NCBI RefSeq assembly: GCF_900660755.1
Contig: NZ_LR215050.1
Coordinates: forward strand, 62,001-126,000
Length of the DNA stretch: 64,000 nt
Direction of reading: 5' to 3'
Source: Acholeplasma hippikon
GTDB lineage: Bacteria > Bacillota_I > Bacilli_A > Acholeplasmatales > Acholeplasmataceae
Part shown: in pieces, positions 15,645-23,951 of the stretch
How the letters are laid out: every line of letters starts with the position of its first letter
Numbering within the stretch: the first letter of the stretch is position 1
Program-made: the position numbers and the translations under genes
The notes under the pieces: model-generated
Seen by the model: only the letters and a program-made list of their open reading frames with translations
The model's database searches: none
What the model was told of the DNA's origin: nothing

Positions 15645-15990
15645 GCATAAACTAAAGACATAAAAGCATATCTTTACTAATGGTGAAAAAGAATTATTTA
15701 GGTGGACAATCCAGATATGAGTCTTGGAGAGTAATTAAATTTAATGAAATTCAAGTTATTTTAAATTTTAAGATATATAAATTATTGTGTGGTAACAATA
15801 TACCTATCCATTATAGTGTGGTATACCACACAATTTTTTAAAGGGCCAAATTTTATGATTAGCAAATTGGAAGAATTAAAAGTGGAACCATTTATTCCTA
15901 AAGATATAATAGATTAATGTAATTAAGTAGAATCCATGACTAAGTATTCATTCAAATTTTAGGAATCGTTATATGTTTAGTAGTAAAATC

Positions 15991-16038
15991 AACACATCAA
16001 GTGGAAAGTTTGTAGCATTTCATTTACAGCAAGACATC
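15991..16038. repeat. Right junction (attR-like) repeat of element 2
   Basis: The 47-48 bp here match 11080-11127 with two mismatches, starting AACACATCAAGTGGAAAG and ending CAAGACATC. Beyond CATC the sequence changes to TTAAGTAAAATATATG, interpreted as the original chromosomal DNA downstream of tRNA-Arg (the P-B' junction). Confidence 0.7.
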
Positions 16039-16051
16039 TTAAGTAAAATAT

Positions 16052-16080
16052 ATGTCATCGTAAGTGATGGCATTTTTTTT
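16052..16080 (+). terminator. Terminator, probably the ancestral tRNA-Arg terminator
   Basis: ATGTCATC pairs with GTGATGGCAT across a short loop, followed by at least eight T residues. It lies right after the attR-like core, where the original tRNA-Arg terminator would be before insertion. Confidence 0.7.
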
Positions 16081-16168
16081 TGCATTTATAAGTAAATCAA
16101 TATTTAAAAAAGTATTATGGTAAAATCAAACTGTAGAACCATTTCTTATTTTTCAAAAGGGGATAAAT

Positions 16169-16630
16169 ATGAAAGAAAAAATTTTAAAATCGAATAAATA
16201 TCAACATTATAAAATGAATTTATTCGTATTAACATCAGTATATTTTTTATTATTTGTAATTTTTAATGCTTATCTTTTAATTGGAATTGATACAATTGAT
16301 AATCCAGCATCCATTTTCTTAATGATTAATCTCGTTGTTTTAGTTCCATTTCTTCCAGTAATCTTATACTTTTGTTATAAAACAGTTTCAATTAAAAAAA
16401 ATATCAACAACTACAAAGTTTATCAGGGTGTGATTAAAAACATCTATTCAGGTAATTTTTCTAGAATTCAATCAAGAGATCTATCTGTTAAAGTAGAAGA
16501 AAGATTAGAACTATTAGAGACTAAAGTTTTTAGTGGACCTTTATTTGATGAAGTTGCAAAAAATGTAAAAGTAGAAATACTATTTGATGAGAAACGTCAA
16601 GATGCAATTATTACAAAGGTTTTAGAATAA
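16169..16630 (+). CDS. Hypothetical membrane protein, 153 aa
   Basis: Two transmembrane helices (about 18-42 and 50-73) are followed by a cytoplasmic beta-rich domain of about 75 residues. AAAGGGG precedes the ATG. The layout is common among small mollicute and Firmicute membrane proteins of unknown role; no family is recognised. First gene after the accessory elements. Confidence 0.6.
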   Translation: MKEKILKSNKYQHYKMNLFVLTSVYFLLFVIFNAYLLIGIDTIDNPASIFLMINLVVLVPFLPVILYFCYKTVSIKKNINNYKVYQGVIKNIYSGNFSRIQSRDLSVKVEERLELLETKVFSGPLFDEVAKNVKVEILFDEKRQDAIITKVLE

Positions 16631-16713
16631 AAATATTGATTCATCTTATCAGTAGTGTTTTAGATTAAGGATTATAATGAAAGTGTATAAATTGAGTGTA
16701 GGAGGATATTTAT

Positions 16714-17619
16714 ATGCAAAAGGTTATTACATCCATTTGGCTACAAAAAGATTCAACTGAGGCATTTAACTTTTATAAAGAAGTATTTAAAGATGTAAAA
16801 GAACATCGAAAATTAGAACTTCATCATGGTAGTGAATATGAAACAACGATACGATTCATGAGTATAAAGAATTTCACATTCATGCTGATGGGTAATGGGC
16901 CTTTTGAATTAACAGAAGCTATCTCACTTGCCTACTTAGTAAATCCATTCTTAAATAGAAACGCTAGAAGTGAAATAGAAGATATTTATAAAAAATTAGT
17001 TGTTGGTGCGAAAAAAATCATTCAACCACTCGAATTAGAACATCCAAAGGCGTGGATTATAGATAAGTTTGGTTTATCATGGTGCATTGGATATTCAAGT
17101 AAAATCCATAAAGAAACGTTAGTTATGCCATATTTAGTATTTACTGGAAAACATCATGGATTTGCCAAAGATGCAATTAATTATTATCAAGAAATATTCC
17201 CTCAATTTGACCTCATGCAAAGTTTTGAAAATAAAGAAGAAAAAACATTTATTAGTCAAATCAAATTATTCAAAGAGCCATTATTAATTGGTGATGACAG
17301 CTTTACAAAGCATTTTACAGAAGCATTCTCTTTAATGGTTATTTGTGAAGACCAAGCTGAGATAAATAGTTATTGGCATAAGTTATCAAGCTTTAAAGAA
17401 TCAGAGAATTGTGGATGGTTAAAAGATAAGTATGGATAATCTTGGCAAATTATTCCAAGATTCTTACATGATCTAAATATGAAAGGTATCGTATCAGATA
17501 TAGAAAAAGTTATTCAAGCATCTTTTTCTATGAAAAAACTAATCATTAAAGATCTTGAAAAAGTACTAGGTATTAAAAATGATGAAAAAACAATAAAGAA
17601 TATCTTTAAGAAAAAGTAA
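16714..17619 (+). pseudogene. PhnB-like VOC-fold protein with in-frame stop
   Basis: Two tandem PhnB/3-demethylubiquinone-methyltransferase-like glyoxalase folds (residues 1-125 and 128-300). The frame reads well to residue 241, where TAA at 17437-17439 replaces a codon inside the conserved (K)YG-L-SWQI(V)P motif. It then continues intact as SWQIIPRFLHDL and a MKKLIIKDLEK helix to TAA at 17617-17619. A single-base change (for example TTA to TAA) explains this. The 241-residue product would lack the last strand and helices of domain 2. The ribosome site AGGAGG is intact, so decay looks recent. Confidence 0.8.
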
Positions 17620-17701
17620 ATGGTGAATTTGAATCATATGACTATACGTTTGATAGTGAATAATATTTATAAAGTTTCACGATTTATCTAAGAAAGAGGA
17701 C

Positions 17702-18262
17702 ATGATGAAAGTAAAAGAAATTGAAAATTATATTCCAAAAAATGAACAGGAAAAAATAGATAAAGAGGCAATGATCCAGTTTGCCAGTAGAAATGAAGAT
17801 GCATTTTTAAGAAGTAATCTTATGGCGCATTTTACGAACTCAGCAATTATTACAAATAGTAAGAAGGATAAAGTGTTATTTATTAATCATTTAATTTATA
17901 AATCATGGGGTTGGGTTGGAGGACATAACGACGGTATAGAAGATTTTCTTGCTGTTGTTCTTCGTGAAGCAACCGAAGAAACAGGCGTTAAAAATGTTAA
18001 GCCATTATTAAATGAGCCTGTATCACTTGATAACATCTTTGTTCCTTATCACATTAAAAATGGTAAGTTTGTTGGTGATCATATTCATATGAACCTAGCT
18101 TATTTATTGGTTGCTGATGAAAATGAACAATTAGTAACGAAAGTTGATGAAAATAGTGGTGTAAGATGGTTTACGCTTGATGAGGCACTCAATTACGTGA
18201 CTGAAGAAAGAATGATTTATATTTATAAGAAGATATTTGATGTATTAAAATCATTAAAATAA
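17702..18262 (+). CDS. NUDIX hydrolase
   Basis: 186 aa with a complete NUDIX box at about residues 76-98: GHNDGIE, seven residues, then REATEETGV, matching Gx5Ex7REUxEExGU. Such enzymes hydrolyse nucleoside diphosphate derivatives; the substrate is not predictable here. The start may be ATG 17702 or 17705 behind GAGGAC. After the double stop TAATAA the same frame stays open for about 26 codons to 18342, a possible ancestral C-terminal extension or unrelated debris. Confidence 0.9.
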   Translation: MMKVKEIENYIPKNEQEKIDKEAMIQFASRNEDAFLRSNLMAHFTNSAIITNSKKDKVLFINHLIYKSWGWVGGHNDGIEDFLAVVLREATEETGVKNVKPLLNEPVSLDNIFVPYHIKNGKFVGDHIHMNLAYLLVADENEQLVTKVDENSGVRWFTLDEALNYVTEERMIYIYKKIFDVLKSLK

Positions 18263-18368
18263 TAAAAAGTATTACAAGCACTGATAAGAGAAGGCTATTG
18301 GAAAAAAGTATTTACCTCAAAAGAACATGGATATAACAGTAATTAATAAATAAAAAGGGGATATATAA

Positions 18369-18593
18369 ATGTTTTTTAGGAAGAAAAAACGTGTAAACGT
18401 TGGTATGTTTGTTGTAAAAAATGAAGGTGATACAGTAGAAAATGAATTATCACAAGATGTAAAAACTGTCCAAGTTGGCTTATCTAAAGGAAAACTTGGT
18501 GTAAAGACAAAAAACGAAAAAGCCATTAATCTAAAAGAACTATTCAAAGAAGATGAAGATGATGATAATTTCTTTGATATAAATAACATGTGA
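18369..18593 (+). CDS. Small basic/acidic cytoplasmic protein, 74 aa
   Basis: AAGGGGAT precedes the ATG by a normal distance. The N-terminus is basic (FFRKKKRVNV), the C-terminus strongly acidic (ELFKEDEDDDNFFDI). No family recognised. Its end overlaps the open frame of the heavy-metal-binding fragment that follows. Confidence 0.55.
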   Translation: MFFRKKKRVNVGMFVVKNEGDTVENELSQDVKTVQVGLSKGKLGVKTKNEKAINLKELFKEDEDDDNFFDINNM

Positions 18594-18837
18594 GATCTTT
18601 ATTTTATTTAATATAAATGTAATTACGACTAAAGACAGCGGAATTGATTGCATGGGATGCGTTAATAAAGTAACAAATGCCATCTTAAAAGTTGATGAAA
18701 CTAAAAAAGCAGAAGTGAATTTAAAAAGACAAGTTGTTAAAATTGGAGTAAATGCTGCAAAAAGAATCGCTCTTATGTTAATTAAATCTGCGATAGAATT
18801 TACTGAATACGAATGCAAAGAAATTAAAAACTATTAG
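18586..18837 (+). pseudogene. Heavy-metal-associated (CopZ-like) domain lacking a start
   Basis: The frame contains an HMA motif DCMGCVNKVTNAIL followed by KKAEVNLKRQVVKI, as in copper chaperones and the N-termini of P-type ATPases, including both Cys of CxxC (18649-18660). It is open back to 18586 but has no ATG, GTG or TTG before the CxxC; the first ATG (18652) falls between the two cysteines. It is a degraded or displaced metal-binding domain. The tail after the HMA fold is not familiar. Confidence 0.6.
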
Positions 18838-18846
18838 GTATTTAAA

Positions 18847-18957
18847 TGATAGATTTTAATAATCGCTATCACTATGAAATTAATTTATCAGATCCTAGAA
18901 AAGTAGAAGCGGATAAACTAAAAACAATTATCAGACATCCAATCAAGAAAAAATGAC
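18847..18957 (+). CDS. Possible 36-aa ORF
   Basis: ATG 18847 to TGA 18957, MIDFNNRYHYEINLSDP..., with a charged composition and no recognisable family. The ribosome site is weak. It runs into a terminator hairpin. It may be the 3' part of an older gene. Confidence 0.25.
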
Positions 18958-18984
18958 TATAGTAAAAAACTATAGTTTTTTTAT
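18956..18984 (+). terminator. Rho-independent terminator
   Basis: ACTATAG and CTATAGT are separated by a TAAAAAA loop and followed by seven T residues. Confidence 0.85.
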
Positions 18985-19046
18985 ATCCAAAAAACGCATA
19001 TTTGGGCTATAATATTATACATATGATTTTTCTTCGAGGTATTATT

Positions 19047-19454
19047 ATGAAAAAGACAAGATTAATAGGCACAATCATCATTTTAATCACTGGAATGATT
19101 ATCCTTGCGATATCTTTAAATCTTTTGCTTGATAAAAAAGAAGTAAGCACCACAGGGGAAATAAAAATTGAAATTATAGGTAGTGATTATAGTTTAATCA
19201 AGTCTAAAAATATTACATTCACACTTGGTGATAACTTAGTTGATATCATAAAAGATAATTTTATGAGAGTTAAAATTGAAGAAACTTCTTTTGGTATGTT
19301 TTTAAGAAATATTGAAGGCTACCAAACACCGTCTGATTATAGTGAATATATCGCAGTTTATGTAGACGGTATTTATAGTGAAGTTTCAATCGATGAAATT
19401 GTACCAAAAGATAGCACAGTTATACTTTTACTTGTAGAATCATTCCAAGGATAA
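19047..19454 (+). CDS. DUF4430-like exported protein
   Basis: About 135 aa; ATG 19047 follows GAGGT and is preferred to 19002. One N-terminal transmembrane/signal segment (IGTIIILITGMIILAISLNLLL) anchors a small domain outside the cell. The domain ends with GMFLRNIEGY, YIAVYVDGIYSEVSIDEI and DSTVILLLVE, matching the beta-grasp-like DUF4430 fold related to transcobalamin C-termini. The ligand is unknown; some family members accompany cobalamin uptake. Monocistronic by spacing. Confidence 0.7.
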   Translation: MKKTRLIGTIIILITGMIILAISLNLLLDKKEVSTTGEIKIEIIGSDYSLIKSKNITFTLGDNLVDIIKDNFMRVKIEETSFGMFLRNIEGYQTPSDYSEYIAVYVDGIYSEVSIDEIVPKDSTVILLLVESFQG

Positions 19455-19574
19455 AAGGTTTATTTGTTTTAAAGGGTTTTTGTGAAGGTTATAAACATTT
19501 TAGATAATCTAAGTGTTTAAACTACTTTATATAATTAATCAATGATTTATTGTATAAAGTATCAAGGAGAAAAT

Positions 19575-20135
19575 ATGACAACAGTATACTTTATTAGACA
19601 TGGTATCCCAGATTTACGTAATAAAACTGAAAGAAGACACCTAAGTCAAAGAGGTCTTCTAGATTCATATAATATCGCTAAATTACTTAAGCGTACACAT
19701 TTTGACAATGTTTATTCAAGCCCATATGAAAGAGCTTATCAAACAGTTAAACCTCTAGCGGATTCTTTAAAAAAGGAAATTGTTGTAGTTGAGAATTTTA
19801 AAGAAAGAACAGTTGGAACCTGGGTTGATGATTTTGATTGTTATGCAGAAAAACAATGGTTAGATTTTGATTATAAATTACCATTAGGTGAATCTTTAAG
19901 AGAAGCTCAAGAAAGAAATGTTCAAGCATTCTTAGCCCTATTAGCAGAAAATCAAAATAAAACAGTAATCGTTGGCACTCACGGGACGGCCTTAAGTTTA
20001 ATTCTTCATCACTTTGAACCAGACTTTGGATATGAAGATTTTAATCAGATTAAAGATTTAATGCCTTATATTTTAAAAGTTAGTTTTGATGGGGAAAAAA
20101 TTGTTTTAAAAGAAGTAATTGAACTATACAAATAA
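19575..20135 (+). CDS. Histidine phosphatase family protein
   Basis: About 186 aa from ATG 19575 behind AAGGAG. The RHG motif (FIRHGIPD) near the start carries the phosphorylated His, and VGTHGTAL near residue 137 carries the second catalytic His. VYSSPYERAYQT is the conserved SSxxRAxQT block. Phosphoglycerate-mutase-like phosphatase; the small-molecule substrate is unknown. Shares a bidirectional terminator with the convergent gene. Confidence 0.9.
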   Translation: MTTVYFIRHGIPDLRNKTERRHLSQRGLLDSYNIAKLLKRTHFDNVYSSPYERAYQTVKPLADSLKKEIVVVENFKERTVGTWVDDFDCYAEKQWLDFDYKLPLGESLREAQERNVQAFLALLAENQNKTVIVGTHGTALSLILHHFEPDFGYEDFNQIKDLMPYILKVSFDGEKIVLKEVIELYK

Positions 20136-20138
20136 GAA

Positions 20139-20166
20139 ATAAAGCGCTCATTTCGAGCGCTTTTTA
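20139..20166. terminator. Bidirectional terminator
   Basis: AAAGCGCTC and GAGCGCTTT form a 9-bp stem with A-rich and T-rich flanks, between convergent genes. Confidence 0.9.
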
Positions 20167-20666
20167 AATACAATTTCTACGAATTGTCCATATTTTGACA
20201 CAGATTCAAGTTCATACCTTAAGTTTCTAGTAATATCTTTAAAAAGTGGAACACCTTCCCCAAGAATAACTGGTGCAATCTGAATAATTAAATAATCAAA
20301 CAAATCTCTATTAAGTAGTGGTGTCACTAAAGTATTACCGCCAATAATCCAGATATTTTTATCTTGAGGTAGCGAATAAATAAATGAAGCAATATCACCA
20401 CTTATAGGCGTAAACTGATCACTTACTTCATCTTTATGACTTGTTAAAACATAGTTTTTTGTTGCAGCATAGAACTTTTCAAAATTAGGAATGTTTTTAA
20501 TGTAATCATAGGTTCTCTTACCCATCACTGTCACATCCATTTTTTTATAAAAAGCTTCATATGTTGTTTCTTCTGAACTACCAGTTTCATGTAGCCAGTC
20601 TAACTGATGGTTTTTATCTGCTAAAAACCCATCTAAAGTAATACAACCATAAAAATAAACACTCAC
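20148..20666 (-). CDS. Dihydrofolate-reductase-fold family protein (RibD C-terminal type)
   Basis: 172 aa, the only confident core gene on the minus strand. It begins with GTG behind AGGTGAT. The N-terminal YFYGCITLDGFLAD, central TVMGKRTYDYI and the C-terminal IWIIGGNTLVTPLL and LIIQIAPVILGEGVPLF motifs are those of YyaP/YwjB-like RibD_C reductases. These bind NADPH, but physiological substrates are mostly unknown. It ends at the shared bidirectional terminator. Confidence 0.88.
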   Translation of the reverse strand: MSVYFYGCITLDGFLADKNHQLDWLHETGSSEETTYEAFYKKMDVTVMGKRTYDYIKNIPNFEKFYAATKNYVLTSHKDEVSDQFTPISGDIASFIYSLPQDKNIWIIGGNTLVTPLLNRDLFDYLIIQIAPVILGEGVPLFKDITRNLRYELESVSKYGQFVEIVFKKRSK

Positions 20667-20900
20667 CTTATCACCTCACCTTTATTTTATATAAAAATAT
20701 AAAAAGCGAGTAGTTAATGCAATTAATTAAAAAAATTTATGATTTAAAGGGTTAAAAACTATAAAAGTAGTGTTTAAACATTTAAACTTGCAAGCAAGTT
20801 GATTCATGAGAAATTTAAAAAAATAACAAGAATAGAATAAATAGATAAATTGATGAGAATATTTGTTATAATGACTAAAGAACTTGAAAGGATAAGGCAG

Positions 20901-21554
20901 ATGAAAAAATTTAGTTTATTATTAATTGTTTTATGTTTAGTTCCATTAATAGGATGTGGAAAAGAAACTGAAGTAGAAGAAGAATTAGAAGAACAAGAAA
21001 TTGATTTAGAAACATTAAAGGATTTAGCTTATTATGAATATTTAAATTATGATAATCCCGTAATTACCATAAAGGTTAAAAATTTAGGTGAAATGAAGGC
21101 TCAATTATTTCCAAATGTAGCACCAAATACAGTTAATAACTATATAACTTATATTTTAGATGAAAGTTTTAAAAATTCACAGTTTCATCGTGTGATTAAA
21201 GACTTTATGATTCAAGGGGGAATTGTAAAGCAAACAAGAAAAGCAATCCCTGGAGAATTTAGAAAGAATAATTTTGACAATCCTTTAAACCATACAAGAG
21301 GTGTATTATCGATGGCAAGAACTGCCACAAGTTATAATTCACAAACATCACAATTCTTTATTATGCATGTAAATTATCCGTTTTTAGATGGAGATTATGC
21401 AAGTTTTGGAGGATTAATTAGTGGTTTTGATGTCTTGGATGCAATTGCGAATATGAAGACAAATTTTAATGATCAACCTTTAGAAGCGGTAATGATTGAA
21501 TCAATCACCGTTAATTTAAAAAATTATGAAGTAAAAGAAGTAATCTATGCTTAG
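20901..21554 (+). CDS. Lipoprotein peptidyl-prolyl isomerase (cyclophilin)
   Basis: About 217 aa from ATG 20901 behind AAAGGATAAGG. A lipoprotein signal peptide ends in lipobox LIGC (about residues 16-19). The cyclophilin domain follows: PNVAPNTVNNYI, FHRVIKDFMIQGG, GVLSMART, SQTSQFFIMH and LDGDYASFGGLISG. The catalytic Arg in FHRV is present. It probably folds proteins at the outer face of the membrane. A short palindrome (AACTTGC-AA-GCAAGTT near 20785) lies in the otherwise empty 230-bp gap upstream. Confidence 0.92.
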   Translation: MKKFSLLLIVLCLVPLIGCGKETEVEEELEEQEIDLETLKDLAYYEYLNYDNPVITIKVKNLGEMKAQLFPNVAPNTVNNYITYILDESFKNSQFHRVIKDFMIQGGIVKQTRKAIPGEFRKNNFDNPLNHTRGVLSMARTATSYNSQTSQFFIMHVNYPFLDGDYASFGGLISGFDVLDAIANMKTNFNDQPLEAVMIESITVNLKNYEVKEVIYA

Positions 21555-21560
21555 TAAACT

Positions 21561-21583
21561 AACCCCTTAAAAGGGTTTTTTAT
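21561..21583 (+). terminator. Rho-independent terminator
   Basis: ACCCCTT/AAGGGT hairpin followed by six T residues just after the cyclophilin stop. Confidence 0.8.
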
Positions 21584-21653
21584 TTTAAAAAAACCACAAT
21601 TTAATGAAGTTTCATAATTAAGGGTGAAAAAAGAAAAATAGATAAAAGTATGA

Positions 21654-21667
21654 TATAATTTGAGTTA
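21654..21667 (+). promoter_or_regulatory. Extended -10 promoter directly before the start codon
   Basis: TGATATAAT (extended -10, TATAAT at 21654-21659) ends only seven bases before ATG 21667, and no Shine-Dalgarno is present. Transcription from this box would start at or within a base or two of the A of ATG, giving a leaderless mRNA. No good -35 is seen, as is usual for extended -10 promoters. Confidence 0.6.
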
Positions 21668-23817
21668 TGAAAAAGATAGATTTTAAAAAACATAAAAACT
21701 TATTATTGTATATTGCTGCAATAGGTGTATTCTTTATAGGTAACTTAATCAATACTTACTTTTTAACGACAAGTTCACTCAATAAATATTTAGTTTCATT
21801 TGATAGAACTTTTGTTGGAGAATTAAACTCATTACTAGGTAACATGTTAATTTTATTTGTTATTTACTTAGTGGTTTTTCTATTGGTTAAAAACCAGAAG
21901 AAACGTTTATTAACATTAGCAATTGTTTCATTTGGATTAAACGTAGCAATTTTCTCACTAACTATTTTTACTAAATATTACGGAACGATTTTCTCTTTTT
22001 ATAGTTTAACCTTATTTAAAAATCCTGCGGTTGCATTAGGGTTAAGTATTGTCTTTGAATCATTTAAAGAATTAATTACGTATTACCGCATTATTTTATT
22101 TATTCCGTTTGCTATTGGTTTAACACTATTCTTCTTATTTGAACGCGATGCAGAAGTTATTCGATTAGAAAAGAATAAGAAGTTAATTTATAGTTTCTCA
22201 GGATTTATTTTAAGTGTTTTAGTATTTTTATTAAACTTAACATTATTCTGGAACTCCATCGATAACTGGCCAATTAATGCAAATAGAAGTACATATGCAG
22301 CACAAAATGTTGGTATATATAATTATTATTTATATGAAATTTTTGGTGAAAACTTCACCATAGATGTTGATAAGAGTATTCCAGTTTCAACTGAGGAAGA
22401 ATACATTGAATTATTTGATTTGTATAATACCAATAAAGAAGCATATACAAACTTTATTGATAAAAAAATATATCAAAATAAATTAACATTAGCTGATACC
22501 AATGGTATTACATATATTGATGAATCACTCTTAAAAGATGATTTGTTAAATGGCATGTTTGAAGATAAGAATGTCATGATTGTGCATTTAGAATCATTAA
22601 ATTATTTTGTAACACTTTTACCTGAATTAAGTAAAGAAGTTCCTTTCTTGAATGAATTATTAAAAGAAAGTTATGTTTTAGATAACTTCTATAATAGTGT
22701 TGGTGTGGGTACAAGTGCTGATGCTGAATATACGATTTTATCAGGTTTACAACCTGATGGTAAGTCAACAATTTATTGGGATTTCTTAGATAATAAATTT
22801 GATATTATGACTTTACCTAAGTTATTTAAAGATAAAAATTATTATACTGAAGCTATTCATGGAGATACAAGTTTATTTTATAACCGTGAAGTTGTATATG
22901 ATGAAATGATGGGCTTTGATAACTATTATTCTAAAGAAGACTTTGATCGTGACGGATATGATAATGATGATTATGATCATGAAAATCCATGGTTATCTGA
23001 CCGTGCAATGATGGATTATGTCTATAATCGAGCGAAAGCATTAGAACAACAAAACCAAAAATATTTCTTGTTCCCGATGACAATTATGCCACATACACCA
23101 TATTTATATGATCCATATGATAAACCAAATAGACCTCAAATGTATTCTAAGTTATGGAATAAAGAGTTATCTGGAGAAACATTAAAATATATTTATTACT
23201 TAACGTACTACAATGAAATTTTAGAAAGATTATTTGTTGATCCGGTGACAAAAGAAAGTCGTGTTTTAGATAATACAGTTTACTTATTCTATGGTGATCA
23301 TGGAACAAACCTTTTAAATGAAAATCTTTCAGTGATGTTTAAAAATTCAGCAACTGAAATGTTAACTGAAATTGAATATCGAAAACATAATGCACAAGTT
23401 GCTGGATTCATTTATGTACCTGGAAATGAAGCCTTACCAAATGGTTTAAAGAAGGGTATGTTAAAGGGAAGTCAAACGTTAGTTAGAACACAAGCTGATT
23501 TCTATCGTACAACAATTGAACTCTTTAACTTAGATAGAAGTAAGACAGTTTACTTTGGAACAAATCTTTTAAGTAAAGAACCTGGTTATAGTGTAAACAA
23601 TAGAATTTTAGATATTTATACAAATACATATGATTCTAAAACAGACAGTTACGGATTTAAATACTACTCAATGATTAACTCAGACAAGTATTTTGGTGGC
23701 GATAAACAAGGTGTTGTTGAAGGATTAAATGAATATATTATTCTTAAAAAACAGTTGGGTGAAGTTTTCATTCAAAAAGATTTATATAAAGAATGGTATA
23801 AAAAAATAAATGAATGA
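21667..23817 (+). CDS. LTA synthase family protein (membrane sulfatase-fold phosphotransferase)
   Basis: 716 aa. Five hydrophobic helices in residues 12-195 anchor an extracellular sulfatase/alkaline-phosphatase domain. Metal and active-site signatures are visible: Glu in HLESLNYF (about 308), the nucleophile region GVGTSADAEYTILSG (about 345-355; the residue aligned with the LtaS Thr appears to be Ser) and FYGDHGTN (about 543). Family members move glycerol-phosphate or similar groups onto membrane glycolipids. In a wall-less cell the product could be a lipoglycan or phosphoglycolipid. The catalytic alignment is by eye. Probably leaderless. Confidence 0.85.
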   Translation: MKKIDFKKHKNLLLYIAAIGVFFIGNLINTYFLTTSSLNKYLVSFDRTFVGELNSLLGNMLILFVIYLVVFLLVKNQKKRLLTLAIVSFGLNVAIFSLTIFTKYYGTIFSFYSLTLFKNPAVALGLSIVFESFKELITYYRIILFIPFAIGLTLFFLFERDAEVIRLEKNKKLIYSFSGFILSVLVFLLNLTLFWNSIDNWPINANRSTYAAQNVGIYNYYLYEIFGENFTIDVDKSIPVSTEEEYIELFDLYNTNKEAYTNFIDKKIYQNKLTLADTNGITYIDESLLKDDLLNGMFEDKNVMIVHLESLNYFVTLLPELSKEVPFLNELLKESYVLDNFYNSVGVGTSADAEYTILSGLQPDGKSTIYWDFLDNKFDIMTLPKLFKDKNYYTEAIHGDTSLFYNREVVYDEMMGFDNYYSKEDFDRDGYDNDDYDHENPWLSDRAMMDYVYNRAKALEQQNQKYFLFPMTIMPHTPYLYDPYDKPNRPQMYSKLWNKELSGETLKYIYYLTYYNEILERLFVDPVTKESRVLDNTVYLFYGDHGTNLLNENLSVMFKNSATEMLTEIEYRKHNAQVAGFIYVPGNEALPNGLKKGMLKGSQTLVRTQADFYRTTIELFNLDRSKTVYFGTNLLSKEPGYSVNNRILDIYTNTYDSKTDSYGFKYYSMINSDKYFGGDKQGVVEGLNEYIILKKQLGEVFIQKDLYKEWYKKINE

Positions 23818-23825
23818 GTAAATAA

Positions 23826-23853
23826 GGATGCGAATTAGACTTCGCATCTTTTT
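23826..23853 (+). terminator. Rho-independent terminator
   Basis: GATGCGAA and TTCGCATC enclose TTAGAC and are followed by at least seven T residues. Confidence 0.9.
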
Positions 23854-23951
23854 TTTGCACTTTATGACATTTTTCATGCATTATAAAACATTGTTTAAAA
23901 ATAAATAAAAATGAAAATTATAATGAATGCTGTAAATATAGGAGGTAGTAT

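Larger units (their letters stand above)
11127..16038 (+). mobile_element. Element 2: related integrative element with secretion cassette
   Basis: About 4.9 kb bounded by the hybrid junction and the 48-bp repeat at 15991-16038. Its left end mirrors element 1: P' arm, AAAGGSTATTCG repeats and a leftward remnant of the same small gene. It then carries an IS3 transposase fossil and a four-gene cassette (12032-15644). No integrase is visible. Confidence 0.6.
15645..16168. other. Non-coding right end of element 2, with palindrome at 15816-15831
   Basis: About 520 bp without a credible gene. It contains a perfect 16-bp palindrome GTGTGGTATACCACAC followed by AATTTTTT, usable as a terminator for the exporter operon or as an operator; a half-like GTGTGGTA lies 30 bp before it at 15787. 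A 20-codon ORF at 15855-15917 has no support. The right junction repeat and a terminator close the stretch. Confidence 0.55.
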
